A stretch of 64,000 nucleotides of DNA from Lycocorax pyrrhopterus obiensis (GCA_014706295.1 JACSVZ010000002.1:16042494-16106493), one strand, 5' to 3'. Counted from the stretch's first letter, positions 28,570 to 47,358 are shown. Translations and numbers: made by a program. Notes: generated by a model from the letters alone, not told the origin.

Positions 28570-29551
28570 AAACAACTTCTAGATACATTTTTTAAAAGCT
28601 CTTGGTTGTGTTTATTTACATTGTGGGCACCTTTCAAAAAAATGTGAGGTCCATGCATGCCATATGACTCAAGAAGGTGGGACTTCAAGAGGAACATCAA
28701 AATTGAGACCAAGAGCACAATCAAGGCCTGGCAGGCAGTGGTAGCATTCAACTTGGAGGTACTGACACATCTCACTCCAGGGCTTACGTGATGAATATGT
28801 GTTTTTAATTTGCAAAACAATCTGTATTTTAGGAAGTATCACTATGACCTTTTGGAAGGTTAATTTTTGGTTTTAGAAGTAATCAAAAGTCTTTGGTATG
28901 GCATCCCTTCAGGCTACATAATTGCTACTGGAACAATTAAAAAAAAGTCTGGTTTTAACAGCCTGGCAGTACTAAAACCATTGTTAAACTTGCATTTTTT
29001 CCCCATGGCCTTTAGCTTTGACTTTTAGAACCACCTGAGATACTACTTACAAGTTTTGGAGGAGGTTTGAAGTTGATCTGAAGCACTCTACTTTGAAATT
29101 CAGATTATTTCTATTGCTGCATGGCAGCATCTCTGTACAGTGAGATCTTACAGGGCTGCAGGAATTTGAGCTACTGACCTTCCTGTGTAGGAAAGATACA
29201 TGTGACAATTTGTGAGATTTGGTAATTAAACTTAGGCCAGTGTTTGGCTGCCAATATGGTGGTGTCAACTTCATTACCAGTTTACACTAACTTGACAAAT
29301 TATTGTGTCCCTGTTCATATCACAAAAGCACTTTCTTTCATATGCCATGTGCTGGTAAAGTCACATGCCAGCCACAATTTTCACTGTTTCTTCACAGTGT
29401 AATGAATAACAATGCATTTCATGTAATTTAGACACAAGTAAAAATCATGTTTTACTTGGAGGTGTGTGTAAATCCACATATTGTATTTCTTAATATATAA
29501 AAATCAGAATGCTCATCTGAAAATTTTTGATTCTGGGGTACTGTGCACCAC

Positions 29552-29571
29552 AGAAGGAACAAGAAGGAACA
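29552..29571. repeat. 10-base tandem duplication
   Basis: Two exact adjacent copies of the unit agaaggaaca. It is most simply a replication-slippage product. Confidence 0.7.
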
Positions 29572-30638
29572 AGAGAAAAGGTAAACCTTTACAGGTACTA
29601 CCACCTTCTTCTGCCATTACCTTCTGGAGCTGAGTCAGGTGATCTGGAATTACACAAATTTAACTTTAGACATGTTCTAGATCTTTGTCTTCTGTTCTTC
29701 CCAGGTTAATGCACTAAGTCCTCCTTCTGCCTGATTTTTACTTGGCTCCTTGATTGAGTTGTTTTTGTAATTCCTGACTACATAGTGTTCAGTTTTGGGA
29801 GGAGTCTGAAGAGCAAGAGCGTGCTGTTCTCCAGGACGCTGCATGGCACAGTCCTCAGTTTCCACTGCTGCGGAGAAGGGCCGGATTCTCATTTCCTTCT
29901 GGCTGAAAGCTATAAACACTGGACTCTAGAGCCAAAGCAGGGAAGAACTAGAAACATGGCTATGATATTGGATAAAATCAGTCAGCACCTCTCTAATTGT
30001 CTCCACTTCCCCAGGAGAGTTGCACAGATTGGGTGCATTGCTGTCGAAGCTGGAGTAGTGCACTAGGGACATGGACACGGACACCCATTTCGCTGGAATG
30101 GGCAATTCAGGGATATATAAATAAGTAAAGTCCACTGAAACTTTTGAGCTGGATGTGAAACCTTCGTGTGTGTAAGCACCTGCAGGGTTCGGCACTCCTG
30201 GAGTGCTGGCAGGCAGAGTTTTTCTCTGGGAGTTTTGTGTGTAAAACCAAAGTCTCATTATGGGCAGATTCAGTCTCCCCGTGTCACTAATAGTTAATCC
30301 ATCAGGAAATACAAACTTTCATTTTATTTTTCACTAGGGATTTGATTATCAAAGCTTTGAGGAGCAAGTTAGAAGGAGAGAATACTTTGATTGCATGTGG
30401 AGTTTAAGCAGATCTGATGGATCAAGGAAAAGAAAGCTTGCTTTGTTACATGTCTTTTATTTTAAGGAAGTAGCTGAAGTTACTATTTTCTTTCTTCTAA
30501 ATGACACTCATGAATTGTTCCTAAGCAGTTATGCCACAGTGCAAGTTTATGTTGAAGATTTCTATTCCATTTCCTGACAACCTTCAGGTTATTTTGAGGT
30601 AAATATATTTACAGTAACAAAAGTGGCCAAGTGTAAAG

Positions 30639-30733
30639 AATTTTTTAAATTTTCTAAATGAAAGAAAATAAATAAAGGTTTTAATTTTCTAAAAGAAAAG
30701 AAATAATTTTTTAAAATTTTCTAAATAAAAATG
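30639..30733. repeat. AT-rich imperfect repeat
   Basis: The core ttaattttctaaa or a close variant occurs three times in about 90 bases (near 30,644, 30,680 and 30,709), separated by A-rich spacers. It is a degenerate low-complexity repeat. Confidence 0.6.
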
Positions 30734-32270
30734 TTTTCATAAATTGTGTGATAAAAACAACCATTTTTGCTAAGTTCTGAAGTTCTAATTGTGTAGGATG
30801 TTGGAGCCACAAATCCCATTCAGACCTCTTTTCTCTGGGTGTCAGCTCAATCACTGATTGTATCTTCCTAGGCAAAGCTTGATGGTCTTTTTTTCTGTCT
30901 GCAAAATTGTAGTGGTTTGAGTTGTAACTTCTTTTTGCAGTATTTCTGAAGCGGAAACGAGAACAGATTTAAATAAAAGCAGGATTCTAAGAGAAATGAA
31001 TGCGAACCACCAAAAAATGCTTGGAGCACAAAAAGAATGTATCTGGAAAGAGTTTTTTTCCCCAGAATATTTTACTGAGAGGCATTAAAAAGATGAAAAT
31101 GTAAATAATCAGAACCCACAGGTGATGTATGTAATGTTGAAAGGGATATGTACTGCCTGAAAAGGTTGTGAAATTATGTTTACTAATAAATATTCTAAAT
31201 TATAAGTTTTAAGGCGATAATAAGCATAATAACAATAGGTAGTCTGTAATTTACAACAATGTTCTTTTACCAGTAGAATATGTTGTAAATCTGTTCTTGT
31301 GATGAACAGCAGCACTTACTCAGACTAAAAATAATAACAAGACCGTGTATCTTGGATCCCATGAGACTATTGGTGTTTTTGTAGACAGCAGACAGGAGAA
31401 AAAGGCATTTTGTCCTTTTTACCCCAAGTAATCCCACTGGAAAATTAAACATGTGCTATGAATTGATATCAGCTCATGCCAGGTTACCTCCCTAAAGAGG
31501 ACTGCTGCAAACACTGTTGCTACATTTTTTGGACAGCACTTTGATGGCCTGTATGCACGACGGATATTTTATGCTGTACGCTACTGTGGAACAGTGTGCT
31601 ACTGTCTGCCCCTCAGAGACCGCTGCTGAGGTGTGCCACAAATAACTGAGAACAGCAATTGCTTTAACCCTAGAGAGAATCTCAAATACCTGCAAATTAA
31701 AAATGTTATTGGAATATTTCTGGGTGCATGTGTGTCTGGGAAAACTGTGTTGGTTTTGTTTTTAAAAGTTTAATCTTGCAAAACAGAGAAGTTGCTTTTG
31801 TATTGCTGTGGATCCTTGCTGAACACAGGATTGAAAAAAATATTAAGCAATATATTAGCAAGAAATATTTAGAGAAACCACGAACCTTTTTTTAATGGAC
31901 CACCCTATCCAGTTTCTGTTCTTTTAAGGAAGTTTTTCCTATTCATGACTCATTTCACTCTTTGGCTAACATCAAGGGAAATGGAATAACGATTAAGCAA
32001 AGGAATGTATGTTTTTTCTGGGTTTGTCCTTTTTTCAAAACCTTTATGAATTTCTGCATAGCCTTGTGTAAATATATATGGATGTAGAAGCTTGACAACT
32101 GTGACAAGGTAAAAAGTACACTGCTAATACTTGTTTCTTAGTAGTTTTTTCTAAATGTTCCTTTTGGTTCTACGAGTTAATGTTGTGCTGGATACTCCAG
32201 ACTCCCTCTTCAGTTAAAATGACATGCTCCAGGCAGCCAATTACACAGAACTGTTAAGTGAAATTAATGA

Positions 32271-37130
<4,860 letters not shown>

Positions 37131-37767
37131 TGTGCCGGTTTGGCCAAATTTGGAGGAAAATATCCTCTGATAGAAGGCAGGTTACAACCACCCCTCCCCC
37201 ACCAGGTTCGGGGAAAAAAGAAATTTTCCTCAAAGGAAAATGAAAGAGATAAAAAAACTATTTATTTAACAACACACAGGAAAAGGATAATAATGCTAAA
37301 TAATGAAATCTCTTGCTATGGAGAGAAACCTGGGAAGATTTCAGAGTCCTTCTATAGGTGTGGTCTCTCTCCTCCTCGGAGCTGGGTCAGCGTGGGCCCA
37401 CCTCCGGGCCTCGGAGGAAAATTCCCCCGATGTGTTCTGATGTTGAAACAGTCCAGAAGAGAAGAAGGGAAAAACCAAAGTCCCAGGAAAACAAAGTTCA
37501 ACTCTCCATCTCCCGCCAAAAAAAAAAGAGCCGAAAAGCTGGCTGAAAAGCACCAAGGGTGTTTCCCCTCCCTTGCTGCCAGAGCAGAAAGCAGAGAAGT
37601 GTATATCTGTGTCCTTGAACAATTGCTTTGAAAAGTTTGCTGGGTTTTTTTTCCTCTCTGCCCTCTCAGGCTCAGTTTAAAGGCACAGAAAAGGCACAAA
37701 GTTAATTTCTGGGCAATAGAGCAGTGACAGGGGATACAGTCCTGGGGATAAAGTCACCCCGAGGACA
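37131..37767 (-). mobile_element. Solo LTR of an avian endogenous retrovirus
   Basis: A 637-base block starting tgtgccggtttggcc and ending cgaggaca (TG...CA ends), flanked by an exact 5-base duplication aaaac at 37,126-37,130 and 37,768-37,772. Five bases is typical of ERVL-type integration. No internal retroviral sequence is present, so it is a solo LTR left by recombination between the two ends of a provirus. Orientation is inferred from an AAATAAA poly(A) signal on the minus strand (37,267-37,261), about 130 bases before that strand's LTR end; this makes it antisense to MPP7. I recognise the end sequence as a common avian LTR type but cannot name the subfamily. The 212-codon open frame crossing its left end is accidental. 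Confidence 0.85.
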
Positions 37768-40700
37768 AAAACTTATTTACTTTCCCATTACTTTGTTCTT
37801 CATGTATACTTTCTCTAGAACTAATATTTATACCATCTTCATAATTTATTGTTCAATCTGTCTATTTTCTGCATGTCTCAACACTTTTTTTTGTCAATCA
37901 TTACATAGAAGAGGAAGAGAGTGGGGTGTGTTTGTGAGGGGATTTTGGTGGCTAATATATTTGCACCTGTTAAGGCAGTAGTGAGAGTGGTTTCTGATTT
38001 CAGGGCAGACAAAACCAGCCACCTCAGAAAGAGCTCAGAGGAGCTCCGTTACCCAAGAACAGCAAACCTGGAAAATGCACTAGAAGAGAAAGTGGGACTG
38101 GGGTTTTGTACCTAACCTCAGTTATCTAACAGACGTGAGAGGGTTGTGGTTTAGATGGAAAGCACTGGAGAGTTGGAGAGATGTACGGACCACCTTAGAG
38201 TGGGTGGACTCATTGAAACTGATAGCTCAGTCACAAAAATGCTTCTTTGATATTTGAAGACCTTAAGGTTCTTTACCGCTAAGTTCTCAACCATACTTAT
38301 TTTTTAAAAGCTGTTGCCTCCCCAGTAAAGCGAATAGGCTGCAGGTCTCTAAATTCATGTGGAGGTCTGAAGTGCTGTTTACCTTGGAGACAGGAAAAAT
38401 GAAGGAAAAGGCAGTGTGAGTAAGGATTTACCACCTGGACATCTGCGGGAGGAAGTGTGAGTGTGGAAGAGGTGGTTGACAGCCAATAACAATTCATGGC
38501 CAATGAAAATTAATTGTTCTTCAAACTTTAGAGGAGAATCAAGCAAGGTTGCTTCGTACATTATAGTTTACATCTTTTAGTCAGAGAAAGCAAGCAAAGG
38601 CTCCTCACGGCAGAAGCAAAGCGATCACTCTTGTAATGCAGACTGTCCAAACAGTGCACAGATGTGGTCTGTTGTGCTGGTGTGGAAACTTTTGGTATTT
38701 CTGGCAAGAGGAGAAGGAATTTACCATAGTTGAAGTCATTAATAATGATGAATTAGATAATAGGTGGCAGTTATTTGTCATTCTTTAAATCCAGATCATC
38801 AGAGATTGAGGAAATCTTAATTTTTGTAAGGATGTCCTTGTTCTCTTGTTGAAACAGGTTTGGTCGAGTCTTGCCTTAACTCCTGTTGGTAAAAGACGAT
38901 GCAGTTTTCAGCTCTAAAGAACTACCTATCAATAGGTAGTGGGGAGTATGTGACAGTATTAGGATACTGAATCTGCGAAGATATATTAAAGCTGCATGGA
39001 AGAAATTTAAGACTTTTCTTTTTCTCCTTCTTTTCCTCATTTTCTGAGAGGAAGGTTGATCTCTAGTTAATTTTTGAAGCATCCAGCTTGGGTTTTATGT
39101 ACAGAATAAATATGAAGGAGTGCTAGAATTTCGGTACTCGTCTCATCCAGAGTATGTGTTGGTAATGGTCTAATTTATATACCAAAATACAAACTTGCCA
39201 CATACTTTCTGCTTACCTAAAGCTGAAAATTATTAGGAGAATAATGCTCTATAAGAAAGCCTGTTGATGACTGACAATAGTTTGCATTCGTATTTGGAGT
39301 AATTACCACTGAAGCAATGAGTCATTTTGCTTCCATCAAAATTATTACATTTAAAAAAAGTGTAATGCAAGGTGTTATTCCTCATGAAATGTCACATAAA
39401 CTTAAAGTGTTACTTTTGAGGCCAAAGTGATTTTTTGAGCCTTGCTCAATTGCCAGTAACTGAAATCTGTAAGTGAAGAGATCACTCTTAGCTGGAGGCA
39501 GTCAGCTGCCTTTAACTTAATTTCCATGGGAACAGTGATCAGATTAATCAAAATAAGGTAATTGAAGTTTTATAGAAAATAGTACAGGATTTTTATTCAG
39601 GCTGATATTGTTTCCATGAAAACATTAGGAAAAAAGGTTGGTAGCAGCCAGGCATTGAGCAAATGACTGCTTCTCTTGTTGAGATTCAGGTAGTTTCTGG
39701 TCACTGTGTGTGTTGAACCCTTTGACTTGTTTCTGCTTTTATAGTATAAAAATGCAGTACAACAGATAGTAACTGGGCAAAAAGAAGCAAAATAAAAATG
39801 GATTCCCTCTAAAAGAACAGCTAAATCTCCCAACCTTCCATGTTTCTTCTCTGAGTAAAGACAAAGTTATTTTTCCATGTGTGTTCACTCATACATACCT
39901 GTGCTTACTTTTGCCTTCAATAAAGTGAAAAAATATACTTCCAATTTATTCAGGCACAGCTTTGGATGGTGTAGCCTTGTTTGTATAAGAATGCAAGTTA
40001 GGGCCAAGTAGATGGAATAATGCAATTGTGAAATATGGATAAAAATAAAACTATATAACTAAACTAATATTTTTTATAACTAAAAATATTTTTTATAATT
40101 GTAGCTAGTATATCGTTTACTAGGAAGCAGACAGCTGGTGCATATAATCATTTTCTCATTCTATTTGAAGTCTGTTGAATGGGTTCTCCTGTGGTAAATA
40201 CTTCTTTTGTGGTTTTTTTTTTTCATATATTATTGTTTTGTACTTTTTGGTAGAAGTTAAACTGAATATCTAGTGTTAACTTTGTCAGGAGTTTACACAT
40301 TTGGTGTCTCTAGGATCTTTCGGTTTCTACATCAGAGCTGCTAATGTGTTTGGTAATAGACACTTGCAACTTTTCATCTGGATTTTTATGAGGAAGTCCC
40401 ATTCCTGTCATCAACTCCTCTGTTAGCCCACTTTGTTAAAAATAATAATAAAAATCCAAGGATCAGATCCCCAAAGGATCAAATTGTCTTGTTGACAGTT
40501 TAGTCTCAGAAAAGCTGTAGAAATTAGGTTGATATCAGAAGTCTCTACAGGTGGGTGTACCAACAAACGTTTAAAATGAAAAATAAAGCAGATAAGCTTA
40601 TTAAATCAGAGGTGTGAAGTGTTTGTCTTTGAGTATTACTTAAAACTTGTGAATAAATCAGTGCTTTGGAATGTGAAAAAACTTTGGTTTAGGTTAAAGT

Positions 40701-42004
40701 CCAGACAGAGGCTTTTTTTTAGATCAGCAGTAATTGATTTAAAGTTTCTGCTGGGAAACCTCCAAAGAGTAGCAGAAATCCAGCCAAAATGTACTGGACA
40801 TAAAATAAGAAAATCAATCCTTCTAAGATAAATAGTTTGTAATTTCATTGTTACCAAGGGGGCAGTGTACCAGCCTGGTGACCAAACTGGTACAGCAGTT
40901 CAAAGAGAACTTTTAGAACTGAAATCTATGCTCATACTCAGATTTTTCTTGTCTTACGAAGCTTGTGCAGTATTTACTTAACCAAAGTGATACATTTTTT
41001 GTCTGTGATACTGAGACTAATGAAAGGTCTTATAAACTACTCAGTAATAGTCTGATAAATCCAAGACATCCAAGGATAATGTAATTTCAAACTGTTTTTC
41101 TACAGTGTTCTTTTTCCTTGGACCAGAAGTTCTGTGGCAGAACATGTGAGGGAGTGTTTAAAACAATTTTTTTTTGTTACTGTCTTGGACTGTTTTCCTT
41201 TTAAGAACAGAAAGTCATAACTACCCAAACCAACCTCTGCAGTGTGAAAACATTTTAAGAGTTAAGAAGGATGGGATGTGATAGTTATAAAATCTTTCTG
41301 AAGCATGGAAACTGATACAATAAGATTTAATAAAAATCGTACTTTTAAGATTCGGCAAAAATGCCTGCCAGTGTTTCCTACCAGCAGGTTTTGTTACTGC
41401 TTATATTAGCTTTCCTTCTTTTTTTTGGAAGTCTTGGTTGTATCCTTTCTCCAGCTAATCCTCGTGAAGTTCATTTGTAGTGTTCACTAATATTTGTTAT
41501 GTTACACACATATTCACTGTCTTTCCTTGGTATGAAATACAGGCATGCAAGCATCTCATCTTTTCTTTTTCTGTTCATCTGTGTTGCCCTAAGCACTTAA
41601 AAAAAAATGAAACCAAAACCAACCTTTTTTTTTCAGTTCTCTCTATTATAATCTTTTTCCTTCTTTTTGAAGCATGGGAAGAAGAAAGCACTGTAGTATG
41701 GTAGGTGTGCACTGTTCCTTTAGACTTCCACGTGGCACTGTTTGCATAGCAGTGTTCTCTTAACCACAGGTGTTTTTCTCTAATATCCATTTCTGTGTAT
41801 CTTTGTAGAACCCAGTGCTCACTTTGCAGGTGTAGTGGTGTCAGTGAAGTTCAAACATAAGTTACATTGAAAGCTGCAGCATGTAAGTGCTTAACACACC
41901 AGTACTCTCCACTTGGTGCTCAGTCACTGCAGAATAACCAGTTGGGAGCTGAAGAAATAAGATTTCAGAGCATGCAAAGAATAAGGCTTACTTGTCTGTG
42001 CAAG
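37768..42004 (+). other. MPP7: MPP7 intron between two LTRs
   Basis: AT-rich intronic DNA with no exon, RNA gene or recognisable transposon. It holds a 19-base tandem repeat at 40,066-40,103 and scattered A or T runs. Confidence 0.7.
40066..40103. repeat. 19-base AT-rich tandem duplication
   Basis: Two adjacent copies of a unit beginning aatattttttataa, period 19, with small differences at the ends of the copies. Confidence 0.65.
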
Positions 42005-43100
42005 TCATGGGTTGACTTGGGCCAGATGCCAGGCATCCATGAAAGCCGCTCACTCACTCCTGTCTGCAGGTGGACAGAGGAGAGAAAATTGAACAAAGGG
42101 TTCATGGGTTGAGATAAGGACCAGGAGAGATCGTTCTCCAAATACCATCAAGGGCAAAACAGGATCAGCTTAGAGATATAAAGTGAATTTAATTGCCAAC
42201 AAAATTAGAGCAGGATAATGAGAAGTAAAATAAGCCCTTAAAAACACCTTTCCCCCCACCCCTCCCTCCTTCCCAGCTCTACCTCCTACCCCAGCGGCAC
42301 AAGGAGACAGGGAATGGAGGTTAGGGTCAATTTATCACCTGAGGCTTCTCCTGCTGCTCGGGAAGAGGGGTCATTCCCCTGCTGCACCATGGGGGGTCCC
42401 TTCCCATGGGAGACAGTTCTCCACGAACTTCTCCAAAGTAAGTCCATTTCATGAGCAACAGCTCTTTGTGAATTGCTGCAAGGTGAGTCCATCCCACAGG
42501 TAACAGCCCCCTCAGATTGCTGCGGCGTGGGTCACTCACTGCGGCGTGCAGTCGTCCAAGGACAGGCTGCTCCAGCCTGGGAGCAGGGGCCCCTCTTTCC
42601 GCAGGTCTCCCACTGGATCACAGCCTTCTCTAGGCATCCACCTGCACTGGCATGGGCACCTCCCCCACAGGCTACGGGTGGATGTCTGCATCCCCCGTGG
42701 ATTCCCGTGGGCTGCAGAGGCACAGCTGCTTCACTATGGTCTGCACCACGGCCTGCAGAGGCATCTCGGCTCCAGTGTCTGCGACACCTCCTCCCCCTTC
42801 ATTCTCCACTGACCTTGGTGTCTGCACAGTTGTCCTCCTCGCGTGTTCTCGCTCCTGCTCTTCTCTGGGTGAAATTGAAACTGTGCCACAGCCTTTGTTT
42901 TGATTTCTTCTTAAATATGTTAACACAGAGACATTACCACCATTTCTAATTGGCCCAGCCTTGGCCAGCAGCATGTCCATCTTTGGAGCCATTAGGGTTT
43001 GGCTCTGCTGGACATGGTGGAAGCTTCTAGCAGCTTCTCACAGAAGCCACCTCTGCGGCCCCCCCCACTAACAAAAAGCAGGCCATGCAAAACCTTGACA
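42005..43100 (-). mobile_element. Solo LTR of an avian endogenous retrovirus
   Basis: A 1,096-base element running from tcatgggttgacttgggcc to aaaaccttgaca, flanked by exact 5-base duplications gcaag at 42,000-42,004 and 43,101-43,105. The expected leading TG is missing, so the low-coordinate edge has probably lost two bases. It is related to the LTR at 55,138 (shared caaggagacaggg, gagacagttctc and gaacttctccaa segments, and a shared segment beginning ttaaatatg). Minus-strand orientation is inferred from an ATTAAA signal (42,193-42,188) followed by the typical R-U5 segment. It contains about three imperfect 44-45-base tandem units at 42,427-42,560. Open frames up to 158 codons on both strands are by-products of GC-richness. 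No gag, pol or env is present. Confidence 0.85.
42427..42560. repeat. Imperfect 44-45-base tandem repeat inside LTR
   Basis: Three units start at 42,427, 42,472 and 42,516, each with a core like attgctgcaaggtgagtcc and separated by 44-45 bases. The related LTR at 55,138 has fewer, more diverged units, so copy number appears to vary between LTR copies. Confidence 0.6.
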
Positions 43101-46100
43101 GCAAGTCAAGGATGAGTAATTATTACAGGCAATTGCTGTAACTTAACTGTGCCTTCAGTGCAATAGCAAAACCTAAATGTACAGATTCACTTGGACATAA
43201 CATCTCCAGTATGGTGACCAGTATTGGTCTGTTTCTGTGCTACAGAGGAAAGGGTTTCATGCTTTCTTCCTCCACCTGAACCACTCTGAGGTATCAGCGG
43301 TGTAAAAAAATCTTTCTTACTCTTGTGGTGACACTGAGTGATCTAAAGTTAGAGGTGTCTTGGATTTGTTTTCAAAAAACACTGGAGCCTCAGTGGGCCA
43401 TTTAGAGTTGCACATGCATACCTTGTGGTCAGGTATTTTGCATGTCTTCCCCCACTCCTTAAGACCAGTTTTTCCCTCCGTGTGTTCTCCCATGTATGTC
43501 TGCAGGCTCCTTCTATGTCTTGTCTACTAGATAAGGCTTGGATTAATTCTTTGTCTCTTAGGAAAATTAAGACAGTAAGTATATGAAGAGGAAATATTTG
43601 TATGCCATGTTAACATGGCCATGTCAATTCCTTGGGAAAACATTGCTTTCACCTATTTTGCATGTATTTGCAAAGTTACGCTATTTCACTCGATGCAAAC
43701 TAAGTGATACTCCATCAGTGCTGGAACTGAGGGTGTTTCGAGATTTGCCAAGTGTGGTAAATACCAGGATGGGAAGACTCCTCTGTCTTGGCTGCAGAGG
43801 TGCAGTCTGGTGCAGTAAGAGATGGATGCAGCCACTGCTGAGCACCTGCACCAGTAGCCAATTGACCAGAAAGGCAACCACAGGCAGAGCACTACTTGGC
43901 CGACACAAGCACCAATGGTGCTCATATGAAAAAAAAGCAGGCAGCCTGGTCCCATTTCTCATCTCCAGCCGATCAAGGCACTGTTGAAAACACACACCCT
44001 TCTGCTCTCTAGATTTCTAAAGAGATCCATGTTTGTAGATTTCTCTAATACCAGCACAGGTGTTAAGTACAGCTCAGTAGCCATGCCTGGGCCTTAAGCT
44101 CTCCACAGGTTAAGACTAAGTCCTTCCAGATAAAGGTCTCCTCTTATTTGCTGGCTATGCCATTAGGGAAATACAAACATAATCTTTTCATCATTTTCTG
44201 GACTTGGATCTCACACAGAGAGACATATACCCATCAATATTATTACCAATAAAATAATCATCCATTTTCACTTCTGAATTCTGTTGCTTATTTTAATTTC
44301 ATTATGTATCATTCACACACTGTACTAGATGCATCAGTGTAATCCTCTTGATCCTTTTACTGGTCATTGCTTCAGAACTGTTTGTTTCAGAGAATGTTAA
44401 TGCTAAGTCAGGAGTTTGTGCTCTCTCCTTCAATTTTAGGTTGTTTTCCCTCTGATTTCAGTCCTGGTGCCTTTCTCCTTCACTCTGTTTCATAGAGCAC
44501 TAACATGAAATCATTGCTCCCCAGAGGAGGAGATTTTGTCCCTTGGAGCCACTGACTCTTTTCTGCCCCAGTGGCTCAGGTACAGCGTGACCCTTTCTGA
44601 AGAATGTGGTATTTACTGAGTGGAGAGCATGGCAGAGGTTGAACAGTCTTACTTTGTGTGTTGGAAATTAAATCTGTATTGTTTCCCTATCCCTAACTTT
44701 TCTTGTTGGCTTTTGCTAGCAATCACAACCTGCACAAGGTTATTCCAGTGATTTCAATTATTCACAGGCATGACTGCCTCGATTATTTTGATAGTAGGAG
44801 TTAAACCCCAGTCCTGCCAGCTATAAATGCTAGGGATTATATATGGGATAGCCTTGAGTACTGCTTTACGTTTACTATGGATATCATCTTCATAAAGTAT
44901 TTTCAATTTTAATGTGCTTTACAGATTGGGTTTCATGGAAGAGAGCAGTTTTTGTTGGGATTTAGTGATTAAATAGTTTAGTAATGACACTGCAGACATA
45001 CAGAGCTTTAATAATGATCAAACCATAAATCAGGGTGTAATTTTGAATTTCAAAGTTTCAAACATTCTAGGAAAAAAGTAACCCATGATTGTTAATTGGC
45101 ATCTGAAATACTAAGCTAATCATACTGAAGTTTAGTGTATCATTAAAGGCTAACTACAAATCATACCATAGCATGTGCCAAGCAACAAAGCATTTGTAAT
45201 TGTGTGCCTATGCACTTTCATCTGGAAACATCTACTTTCCACCAATTTCTAACTAATAGTCTGACCAAGTTTTATTATTATCTTCACCCAAAGGGGAAGC
45301 AATATTTTCCTTTTGTGGTATATCAGGAAACCACTGAGGTGCACCTATGTGTAGCTTGGTCACGTGTTCTGTCCTGCTTCTGCTCTTTCTCTCTGTGTTT
45401 TCTGAATATGTATATTGGTCTTTTAACTTTTAGAACTGGATTATTTTCTGTTTATTTTTTCTACTGCTAAATGAATTTTTAATGTATGGAAGCCCTTTAA
45501 TTCCCTTTGTGTTATGTGTGTTTATTATCCCTTCATAACCATTCTGTCATGGCTTCTCTGTCGGAATGTCATCCTGGTTTTTACTTCCTTCAGCTTTTCC
45601 ACCGATTTAATAATGTAGGCAAGAGTGACCTCTCATACACTTGAGGCTGATCATGTAAAGATGGGTACGGTTAAAGTACTTCACTGTATTTTGATTGAGC
45701 TGGGGGAACTCAAGTGAGTTAAGCTGGATCATTATTTTTAATCTCTTGTTCTGTCAAGGGTAAACTGACATTTTTGCACAATAGGAAAGGAAATGTGTTG
45801 CTTTTTGGTTTTGTTAATGTTATAATTCATGGCATAAAAATATAAAACAAAATATCCCTGGTTAATGATACTTTCTCCTGATACTATTTAAATTTTTGCT
45901 GGTTTCCTATGCAAATGCAGTGCAAACCAGGCTGCGTCACGCTAGCTAATGTTTAGGTGGAATCCTACTTGGGAACAGGGGACTGGAGTTGGGGAACAGT
46001 TCCAGGTTGGAAACTGTCAGGAAATCTCTTGGCATCCCAGTAGTTAATACTTTTGTGTTGCTGGTCTGTATATTTATAGATCCTTATTTCAAGAATGAAA

Positions 46101-47340
46101 TTGCTAAATTTATCCCTATATTCTTTTTTGTAATGGTAGGAGTATCAATGCAGCTCCCTTATCTTTGTTACTTTTGTCTCCTCATTAGGCAATTTCTGCT
46201 GTTTTCTACCAGCTTTCCAGTATTTAGAGACATGGTGTGGCTGTAGTTCTGTACACCTGTGCAAATACATTTGTGTTACTCCTTCCAATATAAAAATAAA
46301 TTAATATGTTTGCTTTGATTTGAAGCTTCCTGTGAAATGGGTTTGCATGTTTAGATGATTTAGTGCAAAACTGAAAGTGAGCTGGTCTGAAAAGGTATGG
46401 GGAAATGGCAGTAAATCTCTCCTAAATTACCACAATTTTCTTCCAATATTTTGTCATTATTTTTCATATTTCTCTTTATTCTACAGCACACATTGCACTT
46501 AAGTGTTGGTGTTTCTCCATCCTCTACAGGGAAGGTTGAGAATTAGTTCTGTCCTTTAACACTATTGTAATTTTCTGGTTCAACTTGGAACATTTTACTC
46601 CTAACACATCTCTCTATCATTTTAAATAAAATTCAGATGCTGTCTTCATGTCTTTTTCAATTAAAAATCTTGCTATAAATCTTACTTGTTGCTATTAATT
46701 GATTTATTAGAATCTCTTTGTTTTGATTTCCATGCAGTTTAAATTGTAGCCTGGCCCCTGGCTGCAGTGTGCAGGCCTCAGCAGCTTCTCTTCTTACATT
46801 CTGTGCCTTCTGAAGTACTCACTGCAAGTCTTCTATTGCTGGTTTTTATTGATCTTAACTTTGTCCCCCTATTTATGTATTTTCTCCACATTTTTCAATT
46901 TTTCTTCACCTACTTTTACCATTATTCCCAGAAAAAGAAAAAGTGACTTTGTGTCTGTCCCTCATTGTCCGGTGTCTGTTTGGTATGTCGTGATCTGCTT
47001 GGAAGGCTTTGCTATCGATCACCTCTTCTAGAAACAAGGGAAGGTTTGAATGCAAAGTATGTCTTCATAGGCATTCTTTGCTTTCATGACCATGGTTTCA
47101 TTAAAGAACTTTTAAGTAAATGTTTAATTTTACACTGGTGACTTGTCCTAATACTCTTAAGTATGAACATAATGTTAGTGATTGTTTCCTGTTTTGTTTT
47201 GCTTTATTTTTTAACATGGACTGTATACAGGCAGAAGGAGAAGGGAATGGTGATGTTTTTAGGTTCCTTGCCTCTTGGCAGAGGCTGCTAGAGATTTTGC
47301 CTGGTGCATTTAAGCACCTTCATGTGTGGCTGCTTTTTAT

Positions 47341-47358
47341 TTGTCTGTCTGTCTGTCT
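47341..47358. repeat. TGTC simple repeat
   Basis: About four copies of the tetranucleotide tgtc in a row. Confidence 0.75.

Noticed and set aside
42473..42949. 158-codon open frame and several overlapping frames
   Set aside because: All lie in the LTR at 42,005-43,100. No retroviral protein motif is present.
43583..43987. 134-codon open frame
   Set aside because: No recognisable domain, no sensible splice context, and minus-strand frames of similar length overlap it.
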